The notes under the pieces: model-generated
The model's input: only the letters and a program-made list of their open reading frames with translations
Database searches by the model: none
Told to the model about the DNA's origin: nothing
NCBI GenBank assembly: GCA_023700885.1
Contig: JAMPYA010000109.1
Span: 1-7,313 of the forward strand
Direction: 5' to 3'
Length of the DNA stretch: 7,313 nucleotides
Source of the DNA: Flavobacteriaceae bacterium
GTDB taxonomy: Bacteria; Bacteroidota; Bacteroidia; Flavobacteriales; Flavobacteriaceae
Shown: positions 1-5,825 of the stretch, piece after piece
Position numbering within the stretch: position 1 is the stretch's first letter
Layout: each line of letters begins with the position of its first letter
Program-made: the position numbers and the translations under genes

Positions 1-297
1 AGATCTACCTCACCAGGTTCTATTATGCCTAGCTACTCCTGGTTGGTTGAAAATGATATGGATTATGATTTAATTCAGACTAAAATGACTCATTTAAGAA
101 AATTGGGAGTGCCGTATACAGATGATCAAATTGAAAAAGCGGTTATTACTATGCAAGAAGAGGCTGCTTTAATTGAACACAACTTACGTCAAGATCCTGA
201 ATTTATTAAAAACTTTGATCATAAATTGGTACACAACAAAGAGATTGTTGCTTTAATAGCTTATTTACAACGTTTAGGTACTGATATAAAACGATAA
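1..297 (+). CDS. ccoO: cbb3-type cytochrome c oxidase CcoO subunit, C-terminal end (probably of a CcoNO fusion; 5' partial)
   Basis: The frame is open from base 1 and encodes 98 residues before a TAA. It begins RSTSPGSIMPSYSWL, which matches the conserved CcoO segment whose methionine is the axial ligand of the mono-haem c domain. That Met is at bases 25-27, so the ATG there is internal and not a start. The haem-binding CxxCH and the membrane anchor lie upstream of the window. CcoO is the membrane-anchored cytochrome c subunit that passes electrons towards the CcoN catalytic subunit of the oxygen-reducing cbb3 oxidase. In Bacteroidota ccoN and ccoO are often one fused gene; that is family knowledge and cannot be tested here. 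ccoQ follows after 2 bp, consistent with one operon. The C-terminal tail is helical and charged, ending LQRLGTDIKR. Confidence 0.93.
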   Translation, partial: RSTSPGSIMPSYSWLVENDMDYDLIQTKMTHLRKLGVPYTDDQIEKAVITMQEEAALIEHNLRQDPEFIKNFDHKLVHNKEIVALIAYLQRLGTDIKR

Positions 298-299
298 TC

Positions 300-500
300 A
301 TGTTAAAATTTATTAAACATAATTTGGAGCGTATTGATGGAATAGGATTATATCCCATGATTTCATTAATCATTTTCTTCAGTATTTTTATTGGAATGTT
401 AATTTATGTATTTGTAATTCCTAAAAGTAAAATAGAAGAATTAAGTAATTTACCATTAGACATCAACGAATTAAAAAATAAAGATTATGAGCAACAATAG
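300..500 (+). CDS. ccoQ: CcoQ/FixQ-like small subunit of cbb3 oxidase
   Basis: A 66-residue protein with one hydrophobic membrane segment at about residues 17-40, followed by a short acidic and polar cytoplasmic tail (KSKIEELSNLPLDINELK). Size, topology and position between ccoO and ccoP are those of CcoQ, a non-haem subunit reported in other bacteria to stabilise the association of CcoP with the CcoNO core. It starts 2 bp after the ccoO stop, and its last 14 bp overlap the start of ccoP, which suggests coupled translation. CcoQ sequences are poorly conserved, so the call depends mainly on context and topology. Confidence 0.82.
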   Translation: MLKFIKHNLERIDGIGLYPMISLIIFFSIFIGMLIYVFVIPKSKIEELSNLPLDINELKNKDYEQQ

Positions 501-1116
501 TTCTTTTTGGAAAAGATTCTTACAATCTGCAACTAAAGCAAAAGAAATAGAAAATGAAAATGAGATTTTACTTGATCATGATTATGATGGAATTCAGGAG
601 TTAGACAATGTTTTGCCACCTTGGTGGTTATGGGGATTTTATATCACAGTTTTTATTTCAATTGTATATATGTTTCAGGCTTGGTATTTTGATTCTTACG
701 ATCAACAAAAAGAGTTGGAGACTGAATTAAGAATTGCTGCTGAAGAAGTAGAAGCCTACAAAGCTGCCAATCCACAATTATTTGACACTTCCAATTTAGT
801 GGCTTTAACGGATGAAGCTAGTTTAGCAGAAGGAAAAGTATTATTTGCAACCAAAACTTGTGTGGCTTGCCATTTAGCAGATGGTGGTGGAACTATCGGA
901 CCTAATTTAACCGATGAATATTGGATTAATGGTGGCGGATTTGACAATATATACAATACCATTACAAAAGGTGGAAGACCAGGTAAGGGAATGATTGCTT
1001 GGGAAACTGTATTATCAGCAAAAGAACGTCAGCTTTTAGCAAGTTATGTGTTATCTTTAAAAGGTACTACACCAGCAGTTCCAAAAGCACCTGAAGGGGA
1101 AATTTGGACAGAATAA
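487..1116 (+). CDS. ccoP: cbb3-type cytochrome c oxidase subunit III (CcoP), short mono-haem form
   Basis: A 209-residue membrane-anchored cytochrome c. The N-terminal part holds the FixP_N signature DYDGIQELDNVLPPWWLWGF (residues 32-51) and one membrane helix at about 47-66. A charged, helical linker (about 70-95) leads to one cytochrome c domain at about 110-195, with haem motif CVACH (C125, C128, H129), the CcoP-like GPNLTDEYWINGG segment and likely axial Met169 in GKGM. Only one CxxCH is present, whereas classical proteobacterial CcoP has two haem domains and about 300 residues. No frameshift or internal stop explains the smaller size. The protein carries electrons from soluble or membrane cytochromes to CcoO/CcoN. 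The start at 487 overlaps ccoQ by 14 bp; the next Met (62) lies inside the membrane helix, so this start is well supported. Confidence 0.93.
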   Translation: MSNNSSFWKRFLQSATKAKEIENENEILLDHDYDGIQELDNVLPPWWLWGFYITVFISIVYMFQAWYFDSYDQQKELETELRIAAEEVEAYKAANPQLFDTSNLVALTDEASLAEGKVLFATKTCVACHLADGGGTIGPNLTDEYWINGGGFDNIYNTITKGGRPGKGMIAWETVLSAKERQLLASYVLSLKGTTPAVPKAPEGEIWTE

Positions 1117-1131
1117 TCAATTAAATAGGAT

Positions 1132-1218
1132 AAAGACTTTTTAATTATTTGTCACTTTTATAGCTTATTATATTGTTTTATAGCGGTAAATTTGATTGAA
1201 ATTGATTAAAAAGTCTTT
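1132..1218. repeat. 14-bp perfect inverted repeat in the ccoP-ccoG intergenic region
   Basis: AAAGACTTTTTAAT at 1132-1145 is exactly the reverse complement of ATTAAAAAGTCTTT at 1205-1218, with 59 bp between the arms. Each arm is itself nearly palindromic around AAAG(A/T)CTTT, so the pair could be two copies of a protein-binding site with centres 78 bp apart, or the stem of a long-loop RNA hairpin. The right arm is extended by further T residues to 1220. The arms lie after the ccoP stop and just before the ccoG start. Function is unknown. Confidence 0.6.
1187..1194 (+). promoter_or_regulatory. Putative Bacteroidota-type -7 promoter element upstream of ccoG
   Basis: TAAATTTG matches the Bacteroidota primary sigma factor -7 consensus TAnnTTTG exactly and lies 33 bp before the ccoG ATG, inside the only sizeable gap of the oxidase locus. 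I do not see a well-placed -33 TTTG element about 19-20 bp upstream, so this is a partial match in very AT-rich DNA and could be chance. If real, it would let ccoGH and downstream genes be transcribed separately from ccoNOQP. Confidence 0.3.
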
Positions 1219-1227
1219 TTATATAGT

Positions 1228-2640
1228 ATGGAAACGAAACACAAAGAATCTTTTAGAGACTCTATTGCAACTATAAACGAGAAAGGGACTCGAAATTTTA
1301 TTTATCCTAAAAAACCAAAAGGTTTTTTCTATCAATATAGAACTTATCTTTCATGGGTATTAATCTTGTTTATGTTTGCTTCACCATTTATAAAAGTAAA
1401 TGGCAACCAGTTTCTGTTGTTCAATATATTAGATAGAAAATTCAATATTTTCGGATTTCCATTTTGGCCACAAGATTTTCATTTATTGGTAATTTCATTG
1501 CTAGTATCCATCGTTTTTATTATTCTTTTTACGGTCATTTTTGGAAGAATCTTCTGCGGATGGCTTTGTCCGCAAACCATTTTTATGGAAATGGTATTCC
1601 GTAAAATTGAGTATTTTATTGAAGGTGACCGATCAAAACAACTAAAACTTCAAAAACAAGCTTGGAATACTGAAAAAGTACTTAAAAAAACCATTAAGTG
1701 GACTACATTTTTTATTATTTCGTTCCTCATTTCTAATGTGTTTTTAGCGTATTTAATTGGGGGAGATGTGCTCATTGAGCATATTAAAGATGGACCCGTA
1801 AGTCATCTGTCCACATTTATTTATTTACTTTTGTTTACCGCTGTATTTTATTTTGTATTTGCTTGGTTTAGAGAACAAGCCTGTATTATTGTTTGTCCGT
1901 ACGGCAGATTACAAGGTGTTTTATTGGATAATAAATCAATCAATGTTGTTTATGATTATGTTAGAGGAGAAGGTGTATCAGGCAGGCAGAAACTGAGAAA
2001 AAATGAAGACAGAAAATCGGCCGGCTTTGGCGATTGTATAGATTGTAAACAATGTGTACAGGTGTGTCCAACAGGTATCGATATCAGAAACGGAACGCAG
2101 TTAGAATGTATTAATTGTACAGCTTGTATAGATGCCTGTGATGATATCATGGATAAATCAGGTTTTGAAAGAGGTTTAATTAGATATGCATCCGAAGAAA
2201 ATATTGCTAAAAATGAAGCTTTTAAATTTAACATAAGATTACAATTTTATACGGTGGTTTTATCGCTTTTATTAAGTGTTTTTGTGTTATTGCTATTTTT
2301 GAGAAATGACGTTGAATCCAATTTCTTAAGATTACCCGGACAAACCTATCAAACAAGCGCTGATGGTGTTATCAGTAATATATTTACCTATAATTTAGTG
2401 AACAAAACTACGAGTGATATAGAAAATTTATCATTCCAATTAGTATCTCATGAAGGTGAAATTGAAGTCATAGGTAATTTAATTACCTTAAAAAATCAAA
2501 GTTTATCTAATGGAACTATTTTCATCAAAATTAAATCTTCCGATCTAAAATCAACAAAAGAAAAAATTAACATTGGCGTTTATAGTAATGGAAAGTTAAT
2601 TGATACTTTTAAAACTAATTTTTTAGGACCTAAAAAATAA
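1228..2640 (+). CDS. ccoG: CcoG (FixG/RdxA) cbb3 oxidase assembly protein, 4Fe-4S membrane protein
   Basis: A 470-residue protein of normal family length with the complete CcoG architecture. There are about five membrane helices, near residues 41-58, 85-105, 157-180, 197-217 and 339-358. Conserved cysteine pairs lie in CGWLCPQT (C110, C114) and CIIVCPYGR (C219, C223). A ferredoxin-like cytoplasmic segment carries two four-cysteine clusters: C270, C273, C276, C280 and C294, C297, C300, C304, as expected for 4Fe-4S centres. A C-terminal immunoglobulin-like domain (about 365-470) follows. Studies of the family point to a role in reducing Cu(II) for delivery to the CcoN copper centre. It lies 111 bp after ccoP and 10 bp before ccoH. 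All key cysteines are present and the gene looks intact. Confidence 0.97.
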   Translation: METKHKESFRDSIATINEKGTRNFIYPKKPKGFFYQYRTYLSWVLILFMFASPFIKVNGNQFLLFNILDRKFNIFGFPFWPQDFHLLVISLLVSIVFIILFTVIFGRIFCGWLCPQTIFMEMVFRKIEYFIEGDRSKQLKLQKQAWNTEKVLKKTIKWTTFFIISFLISNVFLAYLIGGDVLIEHIKDGPVSHLSTFIYLLLFTAVFYFVFAWFREQACIIVCPYGRLQGVLLDNKSINVVYDYVRGEGVSGRQKLRKNEDRKSAGFGDCIDCKQCVQVCPTGIDIRNGTQLECINCTACIDACDDIMDKSGFERGLIRYASEENIAKNEAFKFNIRLQFYTVVLSLLLSVFVLLLFLRNDVESNFLRLPGQTYQTSADGVISNIFTYNLVNKTTSDIENLSFQLVSHEGEIEVIGNLITLKNQSLSNGTIFIKIKSSDLKSTKEKINIGVYSNGKLIDTFKTNFLGPKK

Positions 2641-2650
2641 ATTTGAACAA

Positions 2651-3103
2651 ATGAACATAAAAATAAATTGGGGTTGGAGTATTGTAATTGCATTAGCAAC
2701 ATTTATGATATTTATCGGATCTATCGTATTTCAACTAATTTTTAATAAGAAATATGATCATCAATTAGTATCTGAGAATTATTATAAAGATGAGTTATTG
2801 TTTCAATTAGAGCTTAATAAACTAGAAAATGCTAGAAAATTGCCTAAAAATATCCTTGTTCAACCTAAGGATGGAAAACTGCTCATCATTTTTCCTGATG
2901 AGTTAAATTTTTCAGAAATTAAAGGAACTATTAATTTTCAATATCTTATAGATGATCAGTTTGATTTTGAACAAAAAATTGAACTAAAAACTCCTGTTTT
3001 TGAAGTTGATCCTTTGAAGCTAAAAAAGGGGACATGGAACCTAAAAGTTGATTGGAAATACCAAGAGGTGGCTTATTTATATAAAGAAAAAATACATTTT
3101 TAA
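2651..3103 (+). CDS. ccoH: CcoH (FixH) cbb3 oxidase assembly protein
   Basis: A 150-residue protein with a single N-terminal membrane anchor at about residues 8-31 (WGWSIVIALATFMIFIGSIV), followed by the FixH-like segment YDHQLVSENYYKDE (35-48) and a beta-rich extracytoplasmic domain to the C-terminus. The segment directly after the anchor and the length match bacteroidetal FixH family proteins. CcoH is needed for stable assembly of the cbb3 complex and has been reported to interact with the oxidase subunits in proteobacteria. The start is 10 bp after ccoG and the next gene begins 1 bp after its stop, so ccoG-ccoH-safE are almost certainly cotranscribed. Confidence 0.92.
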   Translation: MNIKINWGWSIVIALATFMIFIGSIVFQLIFNKKYDHQLVSENYYKDELLFQLELNKLENARKLPKNILVQPKDGKLLIIFPDELNFSEIKGTINFQYLIDDQFDFEQKIELKTPVFEVDPLKLKKGTWNLKVDWKYQEVAYLYKEKIHF

Positions 3104-3104
3104 T

Positions 3105-3809
3105 ATGTTTTTATCAGCATTTTTATTAGGGTTAGCAGGAGGTTTTCACTGTATAGGCATGTGTGGCCCCATAGCATTTATTTTGCCAATAGATAAACAA
3201 TCGCCTGTTAAGATGGCTTTTCAAACCAGCTTATATCATTTGGGTCGGTTATTAACCTATTCATTTATCGGATTATTATTTGGACTTTTAGGTAAAGGGT
3301 TGTATTTAGCCGGAATTCAACAACAATTATCTATTGTGATTGGTGTTTTAATGATTGCGGTATTCTTTATTCCTTTTAATAAGTTGTTGTCATTTAATAT
3401 GGCTTCACCTATTTCAAAATTAGTGCTTCAAGTAAAAAAGAAATTAGGTTCCTATTTAAACAAAAAATCTAGTTTTTCTATCTTCATAATAGGCGTTTTA
3501 AACGGTTTCTTGCCCTGTGGACTGGTATATATGGCTTTAATAGGTTCAATAGCTATGGCATCGGCCTATAGTGGCGCCTTTTATATGTTTTTATTTGGTT
3601 TAGGTACAATTCCTTTAATGACTGCTGCTGTTTATTTAGGAAATTTTATTAATATAGCAGTTAGAAATAAAATTCAGAAGGTGATACCGTTATTTATTGT
3701 TATCATCGGGATTTTATTTATTTTAAGAGGATTAGGACTTGGAATTCCTTTAATTTCGCCTCCTCATGAAAGTTTAAAAGTAGAAAATCCTGTTAAATGC
3801 CATCACTAA
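3105..3809 (+). CDS. Sulfite exporter TauE/SafE (DsbD_2-like) family membrane protein of the cbb3 locus
   Basis: A 234-residue polytopic protein with about six membrane segments (near 2-28, 45-65, 72-92, 122-150, 155-180, 192-213). The first helix holds the family motif FHCIGMCGP (H15, C16, C20), and a second cysteine motif, GFLPCGL (C138), opens the second half; both are typical of the TauE/SafE-like DsbD_2 membrane family. The C-terminus is KCHH. I chose the ATG at 3105, 1 bp after the ccoH stop, because it places the conserved helix at the N-terminus; an in-frame ATG at 3048 would add 19 residues encoded inside ccoH. Its place beside ccoGH is common in Bacteroidota and suggests a part in oxidase maturation, perhaps copper or thiol handling. 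The name sulfite exporter is a family label only, and no substrate is shown. Confidence 0.88.
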   Translation: MFLSAFLLGLAGGFHCIGMCGPIAFILPIDKQSPVKMAFQTSLYHLGRLLTYSFIGLLFGLLGKGLYLAGIQQQLSIVIGVLMIAVFFIPFNKLLSFNMASPISKLVLQVKKKLGSYLNKKSSFSIFIIGVLNGFLPCGLVYMALIGSIAMASAYSGAFYMFLFGLGTIPLMTAAVYLGNFINIAVRNKIQKVIPLFIVIIGILFILRGLGLGIPLISPPHESLKVENPVKCHH

Positions 3810-3819
3810 ATAATGTGAT

Positions 3820-4677
3820 ATGAATGAAAAAAAACAATTAACTAATGATGATTTAAATTCTGTAACTACCCATCAAGAATTACTAGAATTGATACATCAA
3901 AAAGATATTAAAGTTGATAATGTTCTAGATAAGATTGCCTATTATCAGGAATTGCAAAAGCTTCAAATAGAGTTAGTTAAATTTCAAAAATGGGTACACA
4001 ACAATAAGAAAAGAGTTTGTATTATCTTTGAAGGAAGAGATGCTGCCGGAAAAGGTGGTACTATCCGAAGATTTATTGAGCATTTAAATCCGAGAAGTAT
4101 GCGCGTTATGGCACTTGGTATTCCTACAGAGGTTGAAAAAGGACAGTGGTATTTCCGAAGATATATCAAACATTTCCCTAATCCGGGAGAAATTGTTTTT
4201 TGTGACAGAAGTTGGTATAACAGGGCTGTTGTAGAACCTGTAATGGGTTTTTGTACCGATTTGCAATATGAAAAATTTATAGCTCAGGTTCCGGAGTTTG
4301 AACATATGTTATATGAAGATGGTATTATCATTATCAAGTTTTGGTTGTCCATCTCAAAAGAAGAGCAATTAAAAAGATTTAAATCAAGACTGATGAATCC
4401 ATTAAAAAGATGGAAATTTAGTCCGGTAGATCAAAAAGGACAAGAGTTTTGGGATACCTACACCAAATATAAAGATCAAATGTTTACCAGAACACATACC
4501 AGTTACAGTCCTTGGATAATTGTAAAAACCAATGATAAGCGAAATGCCAAATTAGAAAGTATGCGTTATGTATTATCATTATTTGATTATGATGGGAAAA
4601 ATAAAACAACCACCAACTTATTTCCAGATCCCAATATTGTAATGCGTTACTATCGTTCCTCAAATTTAACGGATTAG
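3820..4677 (+). CDS. ppk2: Polyphosphate kinase 2 family protein (first of a tandem pair)
   Basis: A 285-residue single-domain PPK2. After a helical N-terminal region (about 15-60) comes the P-loop IFEGRDAAGKGGTIRRF (Walker A at 71-80, with E71, R73, D74, K78). The Walker B-like motif FCDRSWYNRAVVEPV follows (D129, R130), then the basic lid region around KRFKSRLMNPLKRWKFSPVD (185-204). PPK2 enzymes transfer phosphate between polyphosphate and nucleoside mono- or diphosphates in the cytoplasm, often making ADP or ATP from polyphosphate. The single-domain length fits class I; substrate preference cannot be read reliably from sequence alone. All visible catalytic motifs are intact. It starts 10 bp after the SafE-like gene and ends 2 bp before its paralog, so it is probably an extension of the same transcript. 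About 25 residues at the C-terminus have no counterpart in the paralog. Confidence 0.93.
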   Translation: MNEKKQLTNDDLNSVTTHQELLELIHQKDIKVDNVLDKIAYYQELQKLQIELVKFQKWVHNNKKRVCIIFEGRDAAGKGGTIRRFIEHLNPRSMRVMALGIPTEVEKGQWYFRRYIKHFPNPGEIVFCDRSWYNRAVVEPVMGFCTDLQYEKFIAQVPEFEHMLYEDGIIIIKFWLSISKEEQLKRFKSRLMNPLKRWKFSPVDQKGQEFWDTYTKYKDQMFTRTHTSYSPWIIVKTNDKRNAKLESMRYVLSLFDYDGKNKTTTNLFPDPNIVMRYYRSSNLTD

Positions 4678-4679
4678 TT

Positions 4680-5468
4680 ATGCGAAAAGTACAATTATCA
4701 CCCAAGGATTTAAAAAAAATTAACTCAAAACGAGGTTTAATGGCTTTGCTTACAGAGATTCCTTACAATGTTAGAAAATCACTCAGATATTATAATTATG
4801 AGAAAAGTTTAAGAAAACTACAGGAAGAACTGATCAAAATACAATTTTGGGGAATTGCCAACAATGAGCGTATAATTGTTATTTTTGAAGGAAGAGATGC
4901 TGCTGGTAAAGGTGGTGCTATAAGACGTATTACAGAACGTATCAATCCAAGACATTTTAGGATTGTTGCTTTGCCAAAACCAACTGATGAAGAGCGTACA
5001 CAATGGTATTTTCAGCGTTATGTATTGCAATTTCCTAAAGCAGGTGAAATAGTTTTTTTTGACAGAAGTTGGTATAATAGAGCGGTTGTAGAGCCTGTAA
5101 ATGGATTTTGTACCCAAGATGAATATGAAATTTTCATGAATCAGGTTAATGATTTTGAACGCATGATTACAGAATCGGGTATTCGATTGGTTAAAATTTA
5201 TATGTCTATTACCAAAGAAGAACAAGAAAAAAGATTTGCAGAAATTAAAAGTGATCCTTTAAAGCAATGGAAAATGTCTCCAGTTGATGAAAGAGCTCAG
5301 GAACTATGGGACACCTATTCCATATATAAAACTAAAATGTTTGAAAAAACCAATACTAAAATCTCTCCATGGAAAGTTATCAATGCTGATAAGAAAATTA
5401 CGGCACGATTGAACGCCATACAGTATATTTTAGACAGTATTCCTTATGATAAAAAAATAAAAGTGTAA
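4680..5468 (+). CDS. ppk2: Polyphosphate kinase 2 family protein (second of a tandem pair)
   Basis: A 262-residue single-domain PPK2, colinear with the preceding gene and roughly half identical to it by eye across the core. The P-loop is IFEGRDAAGKGGAIRRI (E70, D73, K77), the Walker B-like motif is FFDRSWYNRAVVEPV (D128, R129), and the lid region runs around KRFAEIKSDPLKQWKMSPVD (174-193). Differences in otherwise matching motifs (FF for FC before the catalytic Asp, VNGFC for VMGFC, ALPKPTDEE for ALGIPTEVE) and different N-termini show two old, separately maintained paralogs rather than a recent duplication. The role is the same class of polyphosphate-nucleotide phosphotransfer, perhaps with a different nucleotide preference. 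The ATG lies 2 bp after the upstream stop, and a likely terminator follows the gene. Confidence 0.93.
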   Translation: MRKVQLSPKDLKKINSKRGLMALLTEIPYNVRKSLRYYNYEKSLRKLQEELIKIQFWGIANNERIIVIFEGRDAAGKGGAIRRITERINPRHFRIVALPKPTDEERTQWYFQRYVLQFPKAGEIVFFDRSWYNRAVVEPVNGFCTQDEYEIFMNQVNDFERMITESGIRLVKIYMSITKEEQEKRFAEIKSDPLKQWKMSPVDERAQELWDTYSIYKTKMFEKTNTKISPWKVINADKKITARLNAIQYILDSIPYDKKIKV

Positions 5469-5470
5469 TT

Positions 5471-5484
5471 AAATCAATTGATTT
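5471..5484. repeat. 14-bp perfect palindrome after the second ppk2 gene
   Basis: AAATCAATTGATTT is a perfect 14-bp palindrome beginning 2 bp after the ppk2 stop and running into a T-rich stretch (to 5487). A hairpin would have at most 5 AT-rich pairs with a 4-base loop, too weak for a convincing terminator. It could be a binding site or simply chance in AT-rich DNA. Confidence 0.35.
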
Positions 5485-5513
5485 TTTATCTCTTGTAATA
5501 TAAAAATAATTTC

Positions 5514-5540
5514 ACCGGCAATTAATTTCTGGTTTTTTTT
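5514..5540 (+). terminator. Probable rho-independent terminator of the cco-ppk2 transcript
   Basis: ACCGG (5514-5518) can pair with CTGGT (5529-5533), giving four Watson-Crick pairs and one G-U pair around a 10-base AT-rich loop, followed directly by a run of T residues to 5540. It lies about 45 bp after the second ppk2 stop and before the convergent minus-strand ORF, the expected place for a terminator. The stem is short, so confidence is moderate. In the minus direction the hairpin is followed by a looser T-rich stretch and might work both ways. Confidence 0.5.
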
Positions 5541-5551
5541 GCAAATTTTAT

Positions 5552-5815
5552 TTAATTTATGTTATTAAATGCCATCTTTAGATTTGTAAATGCAACATGA
5601 AAGCGTTTTATAGCAGTTTTATCAGCCTTTAATTCGTCAACTAAAAAAATTGAAATATTCAAAAGAAGCGATTTGCTTTCCTCACTTAATTCTAGATCTT
5701 TTAATACCTTTTGAAAGAAAACTTCTGTTTTTGTAGAGTTGGTATTAAACATACTGTTATTTTTGTGTAAAAATTCAATGGATGTATCTATTGATTGTTT
5801 TATTTTGGTTAACAA
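5552..5815 (-). CDS. Small hypothetical protein, function unknown
   Basis: An 87-residue ORF on the minus strand with a TTG start at 5815; an ATG at codon 22 (5750-5752) would give a 66-residue form. I do not recognise a family. The product looks soluble and mostly helical, rich in Lys, Glu, Leu and Asn, with amphipathic stretches such as VLKDLELSEESKSLLLNISI and DKTAIKRFHVAF. There is no signal peptide, membrane helix or cysteine. Codon choice resembles that of the surrounding genes along the whole ORF, including the part before the internal ATG, and no other gene fills this space. These points favour a real gene. With the TTG start only 10 bp separate it from the divergent Smr gene, so the promoters of both would overlap coding DNA, an argument for the shorter form. 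Confidence 0.5.
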   Translation of the reverse strand: MLTKIKQSIDTSIEFLHKNNSMFNTNSTKTEVFFQKVLKDLELSEESKSLLLNISIFLVDELKADKTAIKRFHVAFTNLKMAFNNIN

Positions 5816-5825
5816 ATTGTTTAGG

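Noticed and set aside
25..27. ATG at 25 as the start of a 90-residue gene
   Set aside because: The frame is open to base 1 and the preceding residues RSTSPGSI are conserved CcoO sequence. This Met is the internal haem-ligand methionine.
1192..1206. Possible FNR/CRP-type site before ccoG (two TTGAT motifs)
   Set aside because: The two TTGAT copies (1192-1196 and 1202-1206) are in direct orientation. The consensus needs an inverted TTGAT-N4-ATCAA, which is absent.
756..2234. Minus-strand ORFs at 756-962 and 1956-2234
   Set aside because: They lie entirely antisense to ccoP and ccoG, across strongly conserved haem and Fe-S motifs. No independent coding signal is visible.
3048..3104. Earlier in-frame ATG (3048) for the SafE-like gene
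   Set aside because: It would add 19 polar or basic residues encoded inside ccoH and displace the conserved first membrane helix from the N-terminus. The ATG at 3105 fits the family better.
3827..3834. Run of eight A residues near the start of the first ppk2 as a programmed slippage site
   Set aside because: The zero frame is open and encodes a full normal PPK2. No alternative frame product of interest exists, so the run is just AT-rich coding sequence.
4084..5225. Minus-strand ORFs at 4084-4305 and 4818-5225 that resemble each other
   Set aside because: They are antisense to the conserved cores of the two ppk2 genes. Their mutual similarity is a mirror of the paralogy, not evidence of coding.
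5739..5825. Earlier in-frame ATG (5739) for the Smr-domain gene
   Set aside because: The additional 29 residues are hydrophobic, do not look like part of the DUF2027 domain, and overlap the minus-strand ORF. The ATG at 5826 starts right at the conserved segment.
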